Shown here in pieces: positions 10,701 to 22,013 of a DNA stretch of 64,000 bases. Each line of letters opens with the position of its first letter. Within the stretch, counting starts at the first letter, position 1. The notes under the pieces were generated by a model. It was given only the letters and a program-made list of their open reading frames with translations, was not told the origin of the DNA and made no database searches. Origin of the DNA: Rutidosis leptorrhynchoides (lineage: Eukaryota > Streptophyta > Magnoliopsida > Asterales > Asteraceae); contig NC_092339.1 in NCBI RefSeq assembly GCF_046630445.1, positions 53,219,001-53,283,000 of the forward strand, given 5' to 3'. A program made the translations under genes and the position numbers.

Positions 10701-11595
10701 CGGCGGCCACATTTCCTTCGAAAGTTCGCCTTCTGGGGAATCTACATTCTCGAGCAAAATGACCCTTCTTGCCACAATTGAAGCATTCACCATTCTTTCT
10801 CTTATCATTTTCCCCGTATTGTTGGCGATGATCTCTTCTTCCTTGTTGAGCTCCCCCTGAAGCGTTGCCTTTTGATTTTGGGTGACCCTTCCACCCATAT
10901 GTCTTACTTTCTTTCATCGCCTCTTGTCTTCGAGATGTTGCTTTCTTTTTATTGGTGAAGAGTGCATCTTCTCCGTCTTTTATGGTTACTTCATTCATCT
11001 GCTTGGCTAATGCCTCTTGATTTGCCAATAGATTCTCCAGCTCTATTAATGATGGTTGAGTAGGCCATCCTCTCACAGCGACTATAAATCCATTATACTC
11101 GGATCTTAAGCAGTGGATGATAATTCTCTTCATCCTTGCATCACTCACTTTCTCTTCAGGAGCAAGTTGAGATATCTCACGGCAAATTGATTTCACCTTG
11201 GTGAAGTACTGAGAAATAGACAGACTTCCTTGTGAGATACCCGCGAGCTTATTTTCCAAGAGCTGGAGGCGTGCTTCATTCTTCTTTGAAAATAATTTTT
11301 CAAAAGTTTCCCAAGCTGCCTTTGGTGTTTTCTCGTCACGGATGTGCTCCAATAGATCCTCCTCGATTGTAGTCTTCAATATAAATAAAGCCTTCCCGGC
11401 CTTGATGTTCCATTTTCTCAAGGCTTCAGCATTTTCTTTCGGTGGAGGCGTTGTGTCACTGCCAGCAACTATTTCCCATAAATCCTGTCCTTGTAGGTAG
11501 GATTCTATGCAAGTCCGCCAATAACCATAGTTGTGGTTATTGAGACTCTTGATTCCACTGCTCGTACTTGCAAGATTTGCCATCATGACGTCCAA
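7702..11595 (-). CDS. Copia-1 gag-pol coding region (broken)
   Basis: Read from 11595 leftwards: gag with a UBN2-type core (about 10950-11560), a CCHC zinc knuckle [14 protein letters not shown] (near 10750-10790), protease with DSGCSNHM (near 10520), integrase with its HHCC zinc finger and DDE core (SDVFGPV, TDNGGEY, about 9400-10100), then reverse transcriptase ([30 protein letters not shown], about 8380-8900) and RNase H ([16 protein letters not shown], about 7700-7960). The order integrase before reverse transcriptase is diagnostic of Copia. It would have been one polyprotein. A few breaks now divide it. I did not assign a lineage. Confidence 0.9.
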
Positions 11596-11760
11596 CGTCC
11601 AATAAGCTTGGTCCCTGACCGATGAGCTTTCACAGTTCCTAACTGTGCTCCGACAGAATCTTCCTTAGAGCCTTGGTGAAAACAAGCCGATGTAAACGTC
11701 CAACGTTTACCGATTTCCTCCACTAGAAATGGTCCCGAACGACCTTGCTCTGATACCAAT

Positions 11761-12412
11761 TGTTGGAAGCTTCGACAAGCCCAACACACTACTATAGAGG
11801 ATCTAGACTATACTAGACTCACTACACCAACACTTTGACGTTGGTTAGCCTTTAATTTTATAAATCCTTAGTGCACAATGTACTTAGGCGACAGTGTCGA
11901 CCATATATCTTTAGGCGGTATAACCGACCATGTATTACTTAGGCGGCAGAGCCGACCATATAATAAGAACAACAAAAGTGCACTAAGAACTTAAACACAA
12001 ACTAAGGCTTGATCGAGAAACTTAACAAAAACACTTATATTAAATTACAATTACAATATTACTTACAAGCTTTATCTTCTCTACTTTCGCTAACTCACAC
12101 TCTTCTTCTCTTCTTCACAACTCACTTCTTATTTTACTCTCACAACTTCACACACTACAAATGAAATCCTCACCCTTATTTATACTACTCCATGGAAGTT
12201 TCTAGAAACTAGATATTTCCATGGATATATATAAATATCTAGATATTTTTATACATATAAATATCTAGATATTTCTTACACACATAAATATCTAATTTTT
12301 TTTTTACATTTTAATATCTAGATATTTTTCATATACATATTAATATCTAGATATTTTACCCATATACATATACTAATTCCATATTATTCTAAATTTGCAT
12401 TGTATTTTAACA
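11761..12412 (-). repeat. Copia-1 5' LTR
   Basis: 652 bp, near-identical to the left LTR. The primer site TGGTATCAGAGC lies two bases from it on the element side, and TTTTT follows it on the plus strand. Confidence 0.92.
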
Positions 12413-12704
12413 TTTTTTCATCGCCTTGGTGGCAGAAACCAAGAAGTGAGACGATGTTTGGATGTTTATAACGAGACAACAATTGAATCTCTGTTAAAAA
12501 CTCATTAACCCCCTGACCACCTTTAGATTCTTTAGTACTAAGTCGCTTTACAACAACCGTCCTAAGTTCCCCGGAGAGTGAGAGCTCTCCTTTGTAAACT
12601 TGGCCATATCCTCCACTTCCAATAAATGTTGTGAACTTTTTGGTGGCTGCTTCAATAACAGGGAAGGGCAAACTGAGGTGCTCTGACTCTTTAAGAGACG
12701 CCAT
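12413..12704 (-). pseudogene. Receptor-like kinase, N-terminal exon
   Basis: The start at 12704 gives MASLKESEHLSLPFPVIEAA, then the glycine loop GSGGYGQVYKG, the ATP-binding lysine in VVVKRL, the helix-C glutamate region (FLTEIQLLSRYKHPNIVSLLGFC) and QGDEK, where the Copia element begins. There is no signal peptide or membrane segment, so this would be a soluble, cytoplasmic-type kinase. The start is supported by the short N-terminus usual in this group (F/L-P-x-x-x-I-x-x-A-T-x-x-F just before the kinase). Together with 6367-6781 and the inverted 5918-6162 it accounts for a whole kinase of ordinary length, now disrupted. Confidence 0.75.
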
Positions 12705-13499
12705 CCGAAATTATATTTAGCAGCAAATGAGATTTAGATGATGAATGCCTCTGAATGAAAAGACCAGAGGTTTAGATGTCTATGAATACAAAAGCTGGAC
12801 TCTCTGTCTATATCTACCTATACAGGAAAATAAAATAAAAAATATGTTATTTCCACGTTTTTATTTTGTTTTATTATAGATATAGACTTTTAAATGTAAT
12901 GTACTAGTTGAAATTGTTTAATCCCTGATGGAGTGTCATTTAGATAATAAGCTACCTACTTGTTAGGGTACAAGAACACCTCCATTAAGACCAAACCGGC
13001 CAAAAATTATTAAATTTTTTTTAAAAAAAAATCCATCATTTCGATTTTTGATGTACGGAGTACTAACTAGTGGAAATTGTTTAATGTCCATATGACATGT
13101 CATCTTGATAACCGAACTACCTACATATGAAAAAAGAATATTTCCATGTGAAAAAAGAATATTTCCTTGAGAGCCGCAAAATATACACATAAAGGTTAAA
13201 ATTTAAAGAAAACAGGTACAGATAAATTATATATATACGTCTTTGGTCCAAATCACTCTTTTTTATAAAGTTGCATTCACGTCTTCATTTTTCTTCAGAA
13301 ATAAATATCTAAATTCAAATTTATAACCTGAGAGTGTTTTGATCAGTTCATTATTACCACCAGAAACCTGCAAAATTTTAAGAACATCACAGATTTGCTA
13401 GCAGTAGGTTCAGTGAACTGGAAAGTTTTAGAAGATGCTGGTATAGATAAATTCATTATTAAAGTTTGGGTCCAAATCACTCATTTTTAAAATCAATCA
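12705..13499. other. Upstream region of the kinase, no gene seen
   Basis: AT-rich and without coding signal. A short phrase (about GATAAATT...GGTCCAAATCACTC) occurs twice, near 13220-13262 and 13445-13485, which hints at a small old duplication. If the kinase was ever active its promoter would lie here. Confidence 0.35.
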
Positions 13500-15180
13500 T
13501 TTTGTCAAAGTTTCGATGCAACTTGAAAATAGAGTCCTACCATTTGCACCGTGTAATTTTTTTTCGAACCATGTGAAAAATGAAATCAGATATAGAACTG
13601 TTCAAAAGAGGTTGTGGGTCCCACGCAGTCCAGAGTGTCAGTACAGAAAAATAAACAGCTCAAATCGGAAAACGATTTTTCAGCTCAGACAATTCAGTCT
13701 CTTCAAGATGAAAATAATCATCTCAAGTCCGAATGTGAGCTTGATTCTAAGACCATTCCACAACTTCACACTGATTTTGATCGTGTTCAAACTCTTAGTC
13801 GAACATCAACTCATGACTTTGAAAAACGCATTTCAAATTTGCAACATGAGTTAGATGTTAAATCAACACCAACTCCTAAACCGATAATGGTGTCGATGGG
13901 TATACAAGTTGAAATCCCGAAATACAGGAAGCCAAAGATTGAAGAATCAATATGTCCTTTTCCTACGATTGAGAAAAAGGGTTATTCAACAGAGATCCCC
14001 AAGGTTACCCAACCTCACAAACTTTTCTATCACGGACAACGAGTGAATTCAAATCACCAAACCAAAACATATAAACCGTTTTTTGGAACCTACTTATGGG
14101 CAAAATGGAGAACTCACCGGATTTTTGATAAATACGGATGGTTTCCTCATAAACCGAAGCAATCAAGTTCAGAAAAATCATCCATAAACTCGAACAAAAC
14201 ACCGTTTATTAAAACACATTCAAAACCAATCAAGTACTCATTCAAAGAGTTACTTTCCCTTAAGCCACGACACGTTATTCAGGCTAAACCAAAACCTTTT
14301 CAAACCAAGATCCAACATCGATGGAATTCAAGATCAATTAACCACATCGACCAAACCTACAAATTGTTCACCAAAAACAATGACAGAGCAAATAAAAAAA
14401 ACCCATTACTCAAACTTCCACACCAAATCTCTGACACAAACTCTTCCCAACAACACTTCTAACTCCCTAATTCCAACTGAGGGGGAGCTGGATAACGCAG
14501 TGATTAAGGGGGAGCAAGATAATTCTTCATTCAAGTGGGTGCTAAAGAAAATCATCAACAAAGCTCTTTCCTACACCCCTCTCAATTCCATCAAGACATA
14601 TTTGGACAACGCACACCAAGGGGGAGAAATAATGTCAAGACCAAGATATGGTGTGCATTGTGATCATGCTTCTCCGACAATGAAGAACTTTCCGACAAAA
14701 GAAGATTCTTCATTTCCAGTCAACAACTACAAAGGGGAGAGTTCAAGACATCAAAAGATAACCAAAGACAAGAAACTATCAATAACAAATCACATCTAAG
14801 GGGGAGATTGTTAAGTCCGTTTTATAGATATGATTTGTTGTATTGTATCCTAGTTGTTCCCTTATTGTACATGGTGAGTATATGATATAAATACTCACCA
14901 TCTCCTCAATTACACCCTAAACCCTCATAACTCACACATAAAAAGTGTGTGATTACTTCTCCCTCTCCCTAATTCCCCAAACACACTTGTAACCTTACAC
15001 TCAATGAATTTTGGCACTGTGTTGTTTAACAATTCAGATTCATAATATCTTCATCATCTTCATCATACTTTTACATCATACATATACAACAACCTATACA
15101 TATAGAACGACATATACATATACATACAATCCGCAAAACCTCAATCTAACACGAATTCATCGAATCTAGAGTTTTCTTAA
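13500..15180 (+). mobile_element. Sirevirus-like (Copia) remnant: coiled-coil coding region, repeated polypurine tracts and 3' LTR
   Basis: The plus-strand coding part (about 13614-14790) starts with a heptad-rich coiled coil (QLKSENDFSAQTIQSLQDEN...), followed by a basic, Lys/Pro/Ser/Thr-rich stretch without enzyme motifs. Four copies of GGGGGAG and one GGGGAG follow (near 14481, 14508, 14620, 14734, 14800). The last abuts TGTTAAGTCC, the probable LTR start (14809). A TATAAATA box lies at 14886-14893. Several GGGGGAG tracts before the 3' LTR are, as far as I recall, a known mark of Sireviruses, and a coiled coil is found in their gag and env-like proteins. Pol is absent and no 5' LTR was seen, so it is a broken remnant. 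The right LTR end is uncertain. Confidence 0.55.
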
Positions 15181-18120
15181 ATCGTTGTCCCTCTTTTGTT
15201 TGTGTGTTCGATTTCTCATATGTTACTATTTTTTCGATTTCTCACATTTTACTAATCGGATGTTGACAGTTTGAGTTTTACCAAGTTTTGATTATGTTTC
15301 GACTGATTTTTCTAGTAATCATGAGATTTGATTGGTTTTCCGAGAAATCCCGAGTTTTGGTCGAGTTTTAATTGAATTTGACTGAGTTTGACTGAGTTTG
15401 ATCGAGTACTCTTCAATTACTCACCGAGCAATTCCGAGTTCGGCAACATTGCTACAGGGTTAGATTAATAATCGTCCTTGAACCCTATATTTTAATTGTG
15501 GAGGATATTTAATGAAGTTATTACCACTATGAACACTAACTTTACAGTTTTGTTCACATGGGTATTTTTGCCATTTCGTATTATATTCCGGTTTCTTTTT
15601 GTGTGTTCGATTTTTCACATGTTACTATTTTGTTTCGATTTCTCACATTATATTACTAATAAATAAAAGTAATCAAATTATGTGGATTCAATAGCATGGT
15701 TAATCGTATTGTTTAGCTATTAAAGACTAAATAATATGGGCTCGGTGAAATGGTCATTTGGATTGGTTTACTTATTAAAGATTAATAATGTGTTCAATTG
15801 TATTGGTTTAATTAATGATTAAACGATGTGAGTTCGGAAATGTGGTCAATTGTATTGGTTTATATATGAACGATTAATAATTAATAATGTATTAATAGAT
15901 AATTTCTGTATATACTAACGGTTTAATTAAGGTATTGTTTTTTAGTTCTGTTAGGCTACTACAAGTAAAATCATATAATGGGAAACATTTAGTTTTGTGT
16001 CAACGAAATCATTTCAACGTAGCAACACGTGAGCCATATCCACTTGTTATACATCAAATTCTCTATATCATTACAAATCTTCAAGATTCTACAGCTCTTT
16101 ATTGTTTTGATTCCATTATTGGTTATTTATTTTTCATTTTTTATGGCGGAAAAACTAAAAACCTTTTATAAAAGACAGGATCTACATCAAATCGCTGAAA
16201 ACCATTGATGTTAATGTACAAACCATTGATGAAAACTATTTTGATACCATTTATGTTAATCTTTTTAACAACCTCATAATTGATTTTCTCGTAGAATGAT
16301 AAAATTGAGAAAATGCTGGGCAATGTGACGTAATAAATTTAAAAACTGCAAATTTGTGGTGATATATGAGACACTAGATTTATGAGCCCGTCCGTTGGAC
16401 GGGTACTCATCCGAAAACATTATATAATATTTTTCGGGCATTTTCCTAATAATTGGTGTGCGTTTAATTTGTAAAGGACAAAGAATAAATATAAATAAAA
16501 GGTTCAAATATCAAAATATGTTTTCGTACAGTTCTTCATAGCACAAGTTTACGTTACTGATTCATGTAAACATGCAATAGATAAAAAGCATGTTCCTTGT
16601 ATTGGTAGCGCAATAAACATTTTGTGCTTGCCTTGAGTCGATTTTGTTGTTTGAAACGTTTGAATCCATAACACATAATATAAAAAAGTTCATTGAAAGA
16701 AGTAAATTTACAGTTAACAAACTAATATAGGTAATGTTAAGTCACAGTAGGTTGATCATTGTAGCCCATATTCGTCCTTATAACAAAATCCATCAAAGCT
16801 TTTAAGCCATTATTTGATCAGAATAAGACCAAAAGCCTGAATGCACAATTTGTTGTGTAACAACACAACTTCTAAGAAATTGAATGTTTTCGGTCAAATC
16901 CTTTGTAAAAAAAAAAAGGTATCTAATATGTTGGTTTTGTTTACCCATAATTAGTTGAGTGAATATTCACATTCAACTAACTTTTTATTACCTACATACA
17001 TAATACAAATATAAGTGAAGATTAAATTTTACAAATTGTACATGTAAGTGGATTTATTATTACTAAGCACTCATAATCAAATGACACCAAAAACACAAAC
17101 AACCAAAGCTTGGTCACTAAAAGATAGATACACAAAAAAGTAACTACAAAGTAACTTTATGGTTGTAGTTCTTTTTACGAATTATAAATAGTCTCAAAAA
17201 TAGGCAACGATTGTAGATGAGTCGGCTCAAACATGTTTTGTCCCGTTTACCCAACTGACCCGACTTGCCCTTACAACCTCAAATATTCACGCCTAAAAAA
17301 CTAATTGAAATTTTGAGTCTAACTTATTATTGACCTCTTTGCACGAATGCAACTTTCATTCGATAAATCGTGTATAGCAAAAAATTAGTTGTGATTATGT
17401 GTTGAATTATAATGCCAATTATAATTATGTTTAAATCAACCATCAAAGTTTATAGTAATCTCGAGTACATTGTGAACAATATGTACCTATGTAACAAACT
17501 TTTATACAATGCCGAAACTAACCTAGGCTCGACACTTTACACTATTTGCCGACCCGCCTAAGTTGCAACCAATGGTATTCTCTCATTTTGTGAAAGGCCC
17601 AACTTCACTTTCTAATAATCTTTGCAACAGAAAAGGAACATTTTAATATAACAATGAGAAGCAAAAATGATCTATTAGATATAGCTTAAAGCAAATTAGT
17701 CACACAAATGAATAAACCATATTAATAACTAAATATAAAATTAACAAAATAATAATTGTTGTCAATCAGAGCACACCATTTTGCTAGTGTGATCAACTGC
17801 CTCAAAAACTATATACGTATGTGTCCAGAGATTTATTCGAAGACTAAGAACAAAGCCCATTCCCTTTCAACTAATTTTTGTATTTAATTCGTGTGATATA
17901 CTGTGAAAAACCATAACCCACATTGTCATCCTTCAAAAGTTAATGGGTCAAAATGACCACTTTTAGTATAAATGCTACATACACAATGCAATTAGCAAGA
18001 AGTCAGATAAACTGCCCACATTAACCTATATAGTCAAGACTCATATCACCATATACATATACAAGCTAAAAATATAGTGGCAGCCTTGATATGAAACGTA
18101 TACACTAAAGCGTCAAAAAA
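15181..18120. other. No gene recognised
   Basis: AT-rich DNA without coding signal. Short phrases of the type TTTGACTGAGTTTGA (15370-15420) and CCAACTGACCCGACTTG (17250-17275) are usual debris of old elements. A 7-bp hairpin CCCGTCC-GTT-GGACGGG (near 16388-16404) lies next to ACTAG (16372-16376); see findings. Confidence 0.4.
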
Positions 18121-18403
18121 CTGTTGTCGTGTTACGGAACTCTAAAGAACTAATCCTTCTTCTTGTTGGCTGAGCTGCTATGTTTTTCGAAATTTGGAGA
18201 AACATCAGTCATTTGGCTACACGTTGGGATGCGCTACCTTTTGCTGCATTTGATACTTCAGATTGATCTGTGTGGGGTGGTGTTGTCATTGTGGTTTGTA
18301 CTGGTACATATAAAATGAAATGGCATACGGAATAGGGTCTGATCTTTTGTTGGCAATGGATGCAGGTCAAATAATTAAATTTAAAAGTGAAAAACACTAA
18401 CAC
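18118..18403 (-). other. Possible terminal coding fragment of an unknown gene
   Basis: On the minus strand an open stretch (PHTDQSEVSNAAKGSASQRV) is followed in another frame by MTDVSPNFEKHSSSANKKKD and a stop. The second has the look of a Lys-rich C-terminus. I do not recognise the protein. It may be a decayed last exon or chance. A C-terminal piece of an RPA-like protein was considered but not supported. Confidence 0.2.
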
Positions 18404-20460
18404 GAAAGCCTTTTACAGGCAAAGCTTCTGCAAATCCTCAAAAAAACACACATGAACAAAAACATGAATCTTGACTTGATGAGAGTAGCAACATATATGT
18501 TGACAGAATATGACACCTATACTATAATGGAACTAAAAATTACCATCGCCAGATAGTTCAAAAGATGCAAAATAATGAAATTAGCAACATATGTTAACAT
18601 TGAGTCACATCAGTTGCATTACAAAATTTAGCAAACAGATGAGATACCACAAAACTTGAATGGCATTCAACGTAAATTAATATGAAGCATAGTAACAAAC
18701 AAAAGCCACAAAAGTCAACACCCGTGTGACTCTAGAACCCGTTCAAATGATAGACCAAAAATCGAAAAAACCATTAAATCTTACATACAAGACCTATATC
18801 TACACTGCTAGTCTAGACGACAACACACTAAAACGTTCGAGCGGGTATATAGATAACAGAAGTACAAACTGACGAATGGGTTAATATTGGTCATTATATT
18901 CATAAAGTCAAACGGAGATAAAAAGGTTAGCTGTAAAGGGTGGATGATTATTCACATTGTATTTCTAATGTTTTTGGGTCCTTCTAAACCATTAAATTTT
19001 TTATAAGAGAATATCATTTTTGTAATCACACAGAATACTATAAGAAGTGCAAAAATTTTGAGCAACAAATGTTTCAGTCAACCCGACCCATTTTGGCCTA
19101 TACAAAACAGGACCCAATATCAAACTAAACACAAAAAATCTTATACTATTAAGGTGTATGACGAAGAAATCGTGAAATTAATTGAGGACAAAAGAGTATA
19201 GCTTACCTCGTCAGTGCAAATGCTTCACATATAGGCATTCCTGAAACACACTATCCTCAATAACCATCTAAGATTCTAAACTAATTTAACTACCATGTAC
19301 CTTTGGAGCAAGACTGGTTAGCAGGATAACTACCATGTTTTACACCTATAGACAATAACGGAAAGTTAGCTCAGATAAAAAATATATTCTCAAACGCATA
19401 CAACACCATTACCTAATTAATAAAAGCATCAAACGGTAGTTACCAAATGGTACATGCCGCACTCTTCAGTCTCAACCTCAAATTGATTCACATCTCATAA
19501 TTTGAAATTAAAATTAAAATATATAAGTAGATTAAGAACGCATACCTGCATAGACGATTCGATGATGACTTGATTTTAATTTATTTCACATCCAACTGAT
19601 GTGTATCAAAATTCGATTGATTTGTATCCCTAAAAATCTAAACTTGATAAAAAGATTACATACCACATATACATATCTAAGATAAATTAATAATTTCATT
19701 CTATGTGACATTTCCTCGAACACGTTATGTGCGAAATTTGAAAAGCACGAAACCTAAGAGATAAAAGACATCAATTGACATACCTTTATTCACCCATTTG
19801 AAGCTCCTTTGTTCACCCATTTGAAGCAGGTGTCTACGATGGTGAAGGAAGGAAGAAATCATCAGCAAACAAACCTGAAGATCAACGATGAAGATGAGAA
19901 ATTCAGAAAATATTGAACTGAAATTTGATCAAATTAACATCAACGATGAGAATCGATGATTAAAATGATGAGATCTGACATACCCTATCAGGCGTAACAC
20001 TTTGATTTTGGTTGAAGGTAGGTTTTATGCTTCTGTGTTTATTTAGGATTTCAATTGGGACGCATGACTATTGATTGATTGTTAAACACCAACGAATCGG
20101 AGATGGATTGAAGATGAAGATTAAATCAAGCGACGCGTGGTTTAATTAGGGTTTAAAAATTCTCAATCAGAGATGGATTGAGAAGGATGGGTAGTTTTCA
20201 ATATCTAGGAGAGGACCGGTTTGAAGATAGGGAAAATAGTGGTTTGATTTAATCCATGTTTTTTCAGGGACGCGTGTCAGATCTATAAAATTAGTGATTT
20301 ATTTAATTCAAAATTCTGAAAAAATTGTATTTTGTGAGGATGAATACACAGCTGACACGTGTCGGATTTATGCTTGTGATTTATGTATATAAAAAATTGG
20401 AAACAAAAGGACCTGTTTTAACAACTTAAATAGGTAAATCAAATGGGAGTTGTACATATT
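18404..20460. other. No gene recognised; leader-like DNA near the right end
   Basis: There is no coding region. On the minus strand, from about 20390 down to 19860, TATA-like TTTTATATA (about 20384-20392) is followed by CT/A-rich leader-like sequence and GT/AG-type junctions. This could be the start of a minus-strand transcript running toward 18100. This is weak, and transcript data would be needed to name it. Confidence 0.25.
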
Positions 20461-20705
20461 TCAAGATTTAATTGATCTTTTGAGAATGAGAGTTGCTAAT
20501 CCAGCAATGTCTTTATTTGGGGACTCACATAGTTTTCCAAAAACCGGTAACACGTCTATTGAGCCGATGAAGTTACTACAAGGTAGATGTTGACACATCG
20601 TAGCTAATGCCTCAACAACTTTATATAGTGGGAACTCAATAATATCATCTATCTTGCATTGGTCGAGTGCAACATCTGCGTAATCAGAACCACCTTTAAC
20701 AAAGC
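20461..20705 (-). pseudogene. TIO: TIO/Fused-like kinase, last exon (frameshifted)
   Basis: Codes for DYADVALDQCKIDDIIEFPL, YKVVEALATMCQHLPCSNF and DVLPVFGKLCESPNKDIAGL to a stop at 20461-20463. It matches what I remember of the end of plant TWO-IN-ONE (Fused-type) kinase (VALNPS...ESPL...MC.H..CRQF...ELFPV.AKL.QSPE). The exon starts after a CAG acceptor (complement at 20706-20708). Compared with its sister copy at 21587-21844 it has lost one base in the ALLKVV.DY part, so the frame is broken. TIO acts at the phragmoplast in plant cytokinesis, and this part forms ARM/HEAT-type repeats. Confidence 0.65.
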
Positions 20706-20825
20706 CTGTGAATAGATATATAATGAAAAATTAGTTATATAAAGTTTGAAAGTCAAAAGTGGTACTACTTGAAGTTTTGTATGAAACATACGTAAATGAA
20801 TTAAAGATAATACATAGGTACTACC

Positions 20826-21016
20826 TCAATTGATCCTTTGGAAATCATAGCTTCGCAAAGTTTGTTGGAGTGGGCAGAAAGGTTGTTAAGACAACCAGCA
20901 ACATTCTTCTTTGTTAAGTTAGTCGACTCGGCTGAAATTAGCAATTTTGCAAGTTGGGGTATACATACTCTCAGGTCTTCGTAAAACAAGTCACTATGTT
21001 TAGATATCATCATAAT
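20826..21016 (-). pseudogene. TIO: TIO-like ARM-repeat exon
   Basis: Reads FYEDLRVCIPQLAKLLISAE, then NVAGCLNNLSAHSNKLCEAM and ISKGSIEV before a GT donor. The remembered TIO counterpart is LYDELRRSIPQLAKLLLSAE...NAAGALSNLVRNSNKLCE...SQGAMQ. The left neighbour continues the same protein (20461-20705), so these two are in natural order. The frame is intact inside the exon. Confidence 0.65.
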
Positions 21017-21070
21017 CTGTAGAATAAATAATATCAGGGAGGCGCTAGCTCATCGAGTATATAACTAATT

Positions 21071-21175
21071 TTTTTGTTTGCAGAGTAACTTGTTGGAAAC
21101 GCAAAGGCATCTTACAGCATATACAGAAACTATCTGGGGGTTTGTGTCCTTATCGAATAACCAACCGATCTACCA
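21071..21175 (-). pseudogene. TIO: TIO-like exon, degenerate
   Basis: ISLLVDRLV in one frame and DKDTNPQIVSVYAV in another match successive parts of TIO [27 protein letters not shown]. The frame is therefore broken within the exon, and I see no good donor site. It is in the expected order between 21341-21484 and 20826-21016. Confidence 0.5.
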
Positions 21176-21340
21176 ACAGACTAATGATGTTGTGCTTTGC
21201 CTATAATATAAAGAGAATCCAATCAGGAAATATAGAAAAATACACATGCGCAGATCTATCAATGGTATTTGCAAAATATAAATTTTTTGAGAAATATATA
21301 TGGCAGGCTTTTGTAAGGAAAAACTATTTTTATTACTAAC

Positions 21341-21484
21341 CAACAAGCTATAAAAGTAGGAGCTATGCTTGCACATATCTCCTATAGCCCTGCAGCTCCA
21401 TGCACGCACATTTGCAACTTCATTTGTAAGTAATGCTTTCAACTGTTGTATAATATCAGCTCCATCTATTTTCTTATAATACTT
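21341..21484 (-). pseudogene. TIO: TIO-like ARM-repeat exon
   Basis: Reads YYKKIDGADIIQQLKALLTN, then EVANVRAWSCRAIGDMCKHS and SYFYSLL, flanked by CAG acceptor and GT donor signals. It corresponds to TIO ...NVRAKTCSALGNMCRHSSYFYEPL (from memory). The high identity identifies the family, as against importin-alpha or other ARM proteins. Confidence 0.68.
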
Positions 21485-21586
21485 CTGCGTCCAAATGTTT
21501 TTTTATTAACACATAGTAATGAGAAGATTAAAAAGAATTATTAAAGTAGCTATCAACATTTGTAAAAAAAGGGGATTATTAAAGAC

Positions 21587-21844
21587 CTTGTAGATTGCGG
21601 CTACTTTTGAAACTATTTTAAGAGCGCCAACCTTGACTAGAGTTGGTGAAGATTCATCAAGTAACCTTTTCATTAAATATGGATTCAAGAAACCTTTCCC
21701 AACAATTTCAGCAGCCAATGACCGACGGTCTGACATTGTAGCTAATGCCTCAACAACTTTAAATAACGGTGACTCAATGATAACATCCATCGTGCTTGGG
21801 TCAAGTGCAACAACTGAGTAATCTGCAACCACCTTTAACAAAGC
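21587..21844 (-). pseudogene. TIO: Chimeric TIO-like exon (late-exon start joined to an earlier-exon end)
   Basis: The first half (ALLKVVADYSVVALDPSTMD, ESPLFKVVEALATM) belongs to the last exon of TIO. The second half (EIVGKGFLNPYLMKRLLDES, LKIVSKVAAIYK) belongs to an exon that normally lies upstream of 21341-21484. The two are joined in frame at about ATM|SDRR. This is what unequal crossing-over between two tandem TIO copies would make. Acceptor (CAG) and donor (AAG|GT) look normal. A fragment of the preceding exon (ISKGAMEV) is at 21955-22013. Confidence 0.65.
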
Positions 21845-21954
21845 CTGCAAGGACCATGTAAAAAAAGATATACATTTATATTAGATATAAGAAGTTTGAA
21901 TGTCAAAAGTAGGTATTAATAGAAGTTTATGTATCTGGTAAATGATATAGGTAC

Positions 21955-22013
21955 TACCTCCATTGCACCTTTAGAAATCATATCTTCAACAAATCTGTTT
22001 TAGTGGGCCGAAG
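21955..22013 (-). pseudogene. TIO: TIO-like exon fragment, cut by a LINE
   Basis: Reads NRFVEDMISKGAMEV before a GT donor, a second copy of the end of the 20826-21016 exon (NKLCEAMISKGSIEV). Similarity to that exon stops at about 22013, where the LINE begins. The two copies differ at several bases, so the duplication is not very recent. Confidence 0.55.

Larger units (their letters stand above)
6782..12412 (-). mobile_element. Copia LTR retrotransposon inserted in the kinase exon
   Basis: Length 5.63 kb. Two 652-bp LTRs begin TGTTGG and end AACA on the plus strand, and a 5-bp target duplication TTTTT lies on both sides (6777-6781, 12413-12417). The primer site TGGTATCAGAGC (minus strand, 11747-11758) and the polypurine tract (7434-7447, minus-strand TTGAGGGGGAG) are next to the LTRs. 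The LTRs differ at only about five sites by eye, so the insertion is young, well under a million years at usual plant rates. Domain order is gag, protease, integrase, reverse transcriptase, RNase H, as in Copia. Full-length in structure, with a few breaks in the coding part. Confidence 0.93.

Noticed and set aside
10581-10898. Antisense and out-of-frame reading frames within Copia-1 gag
   Set aside because: Shadows of the gag frame in a region of skewed codon use.
20461-21850. Importin-alpha or generic ARM protein as the identity of the 20-22 kb exons
   Set aside because: NVRA...GDMCKHSSYFY, IPQLAKLLISAE and NSNKLCE-type strings in this order fit TIO/Fused better than importin-alpha, which lacks them.
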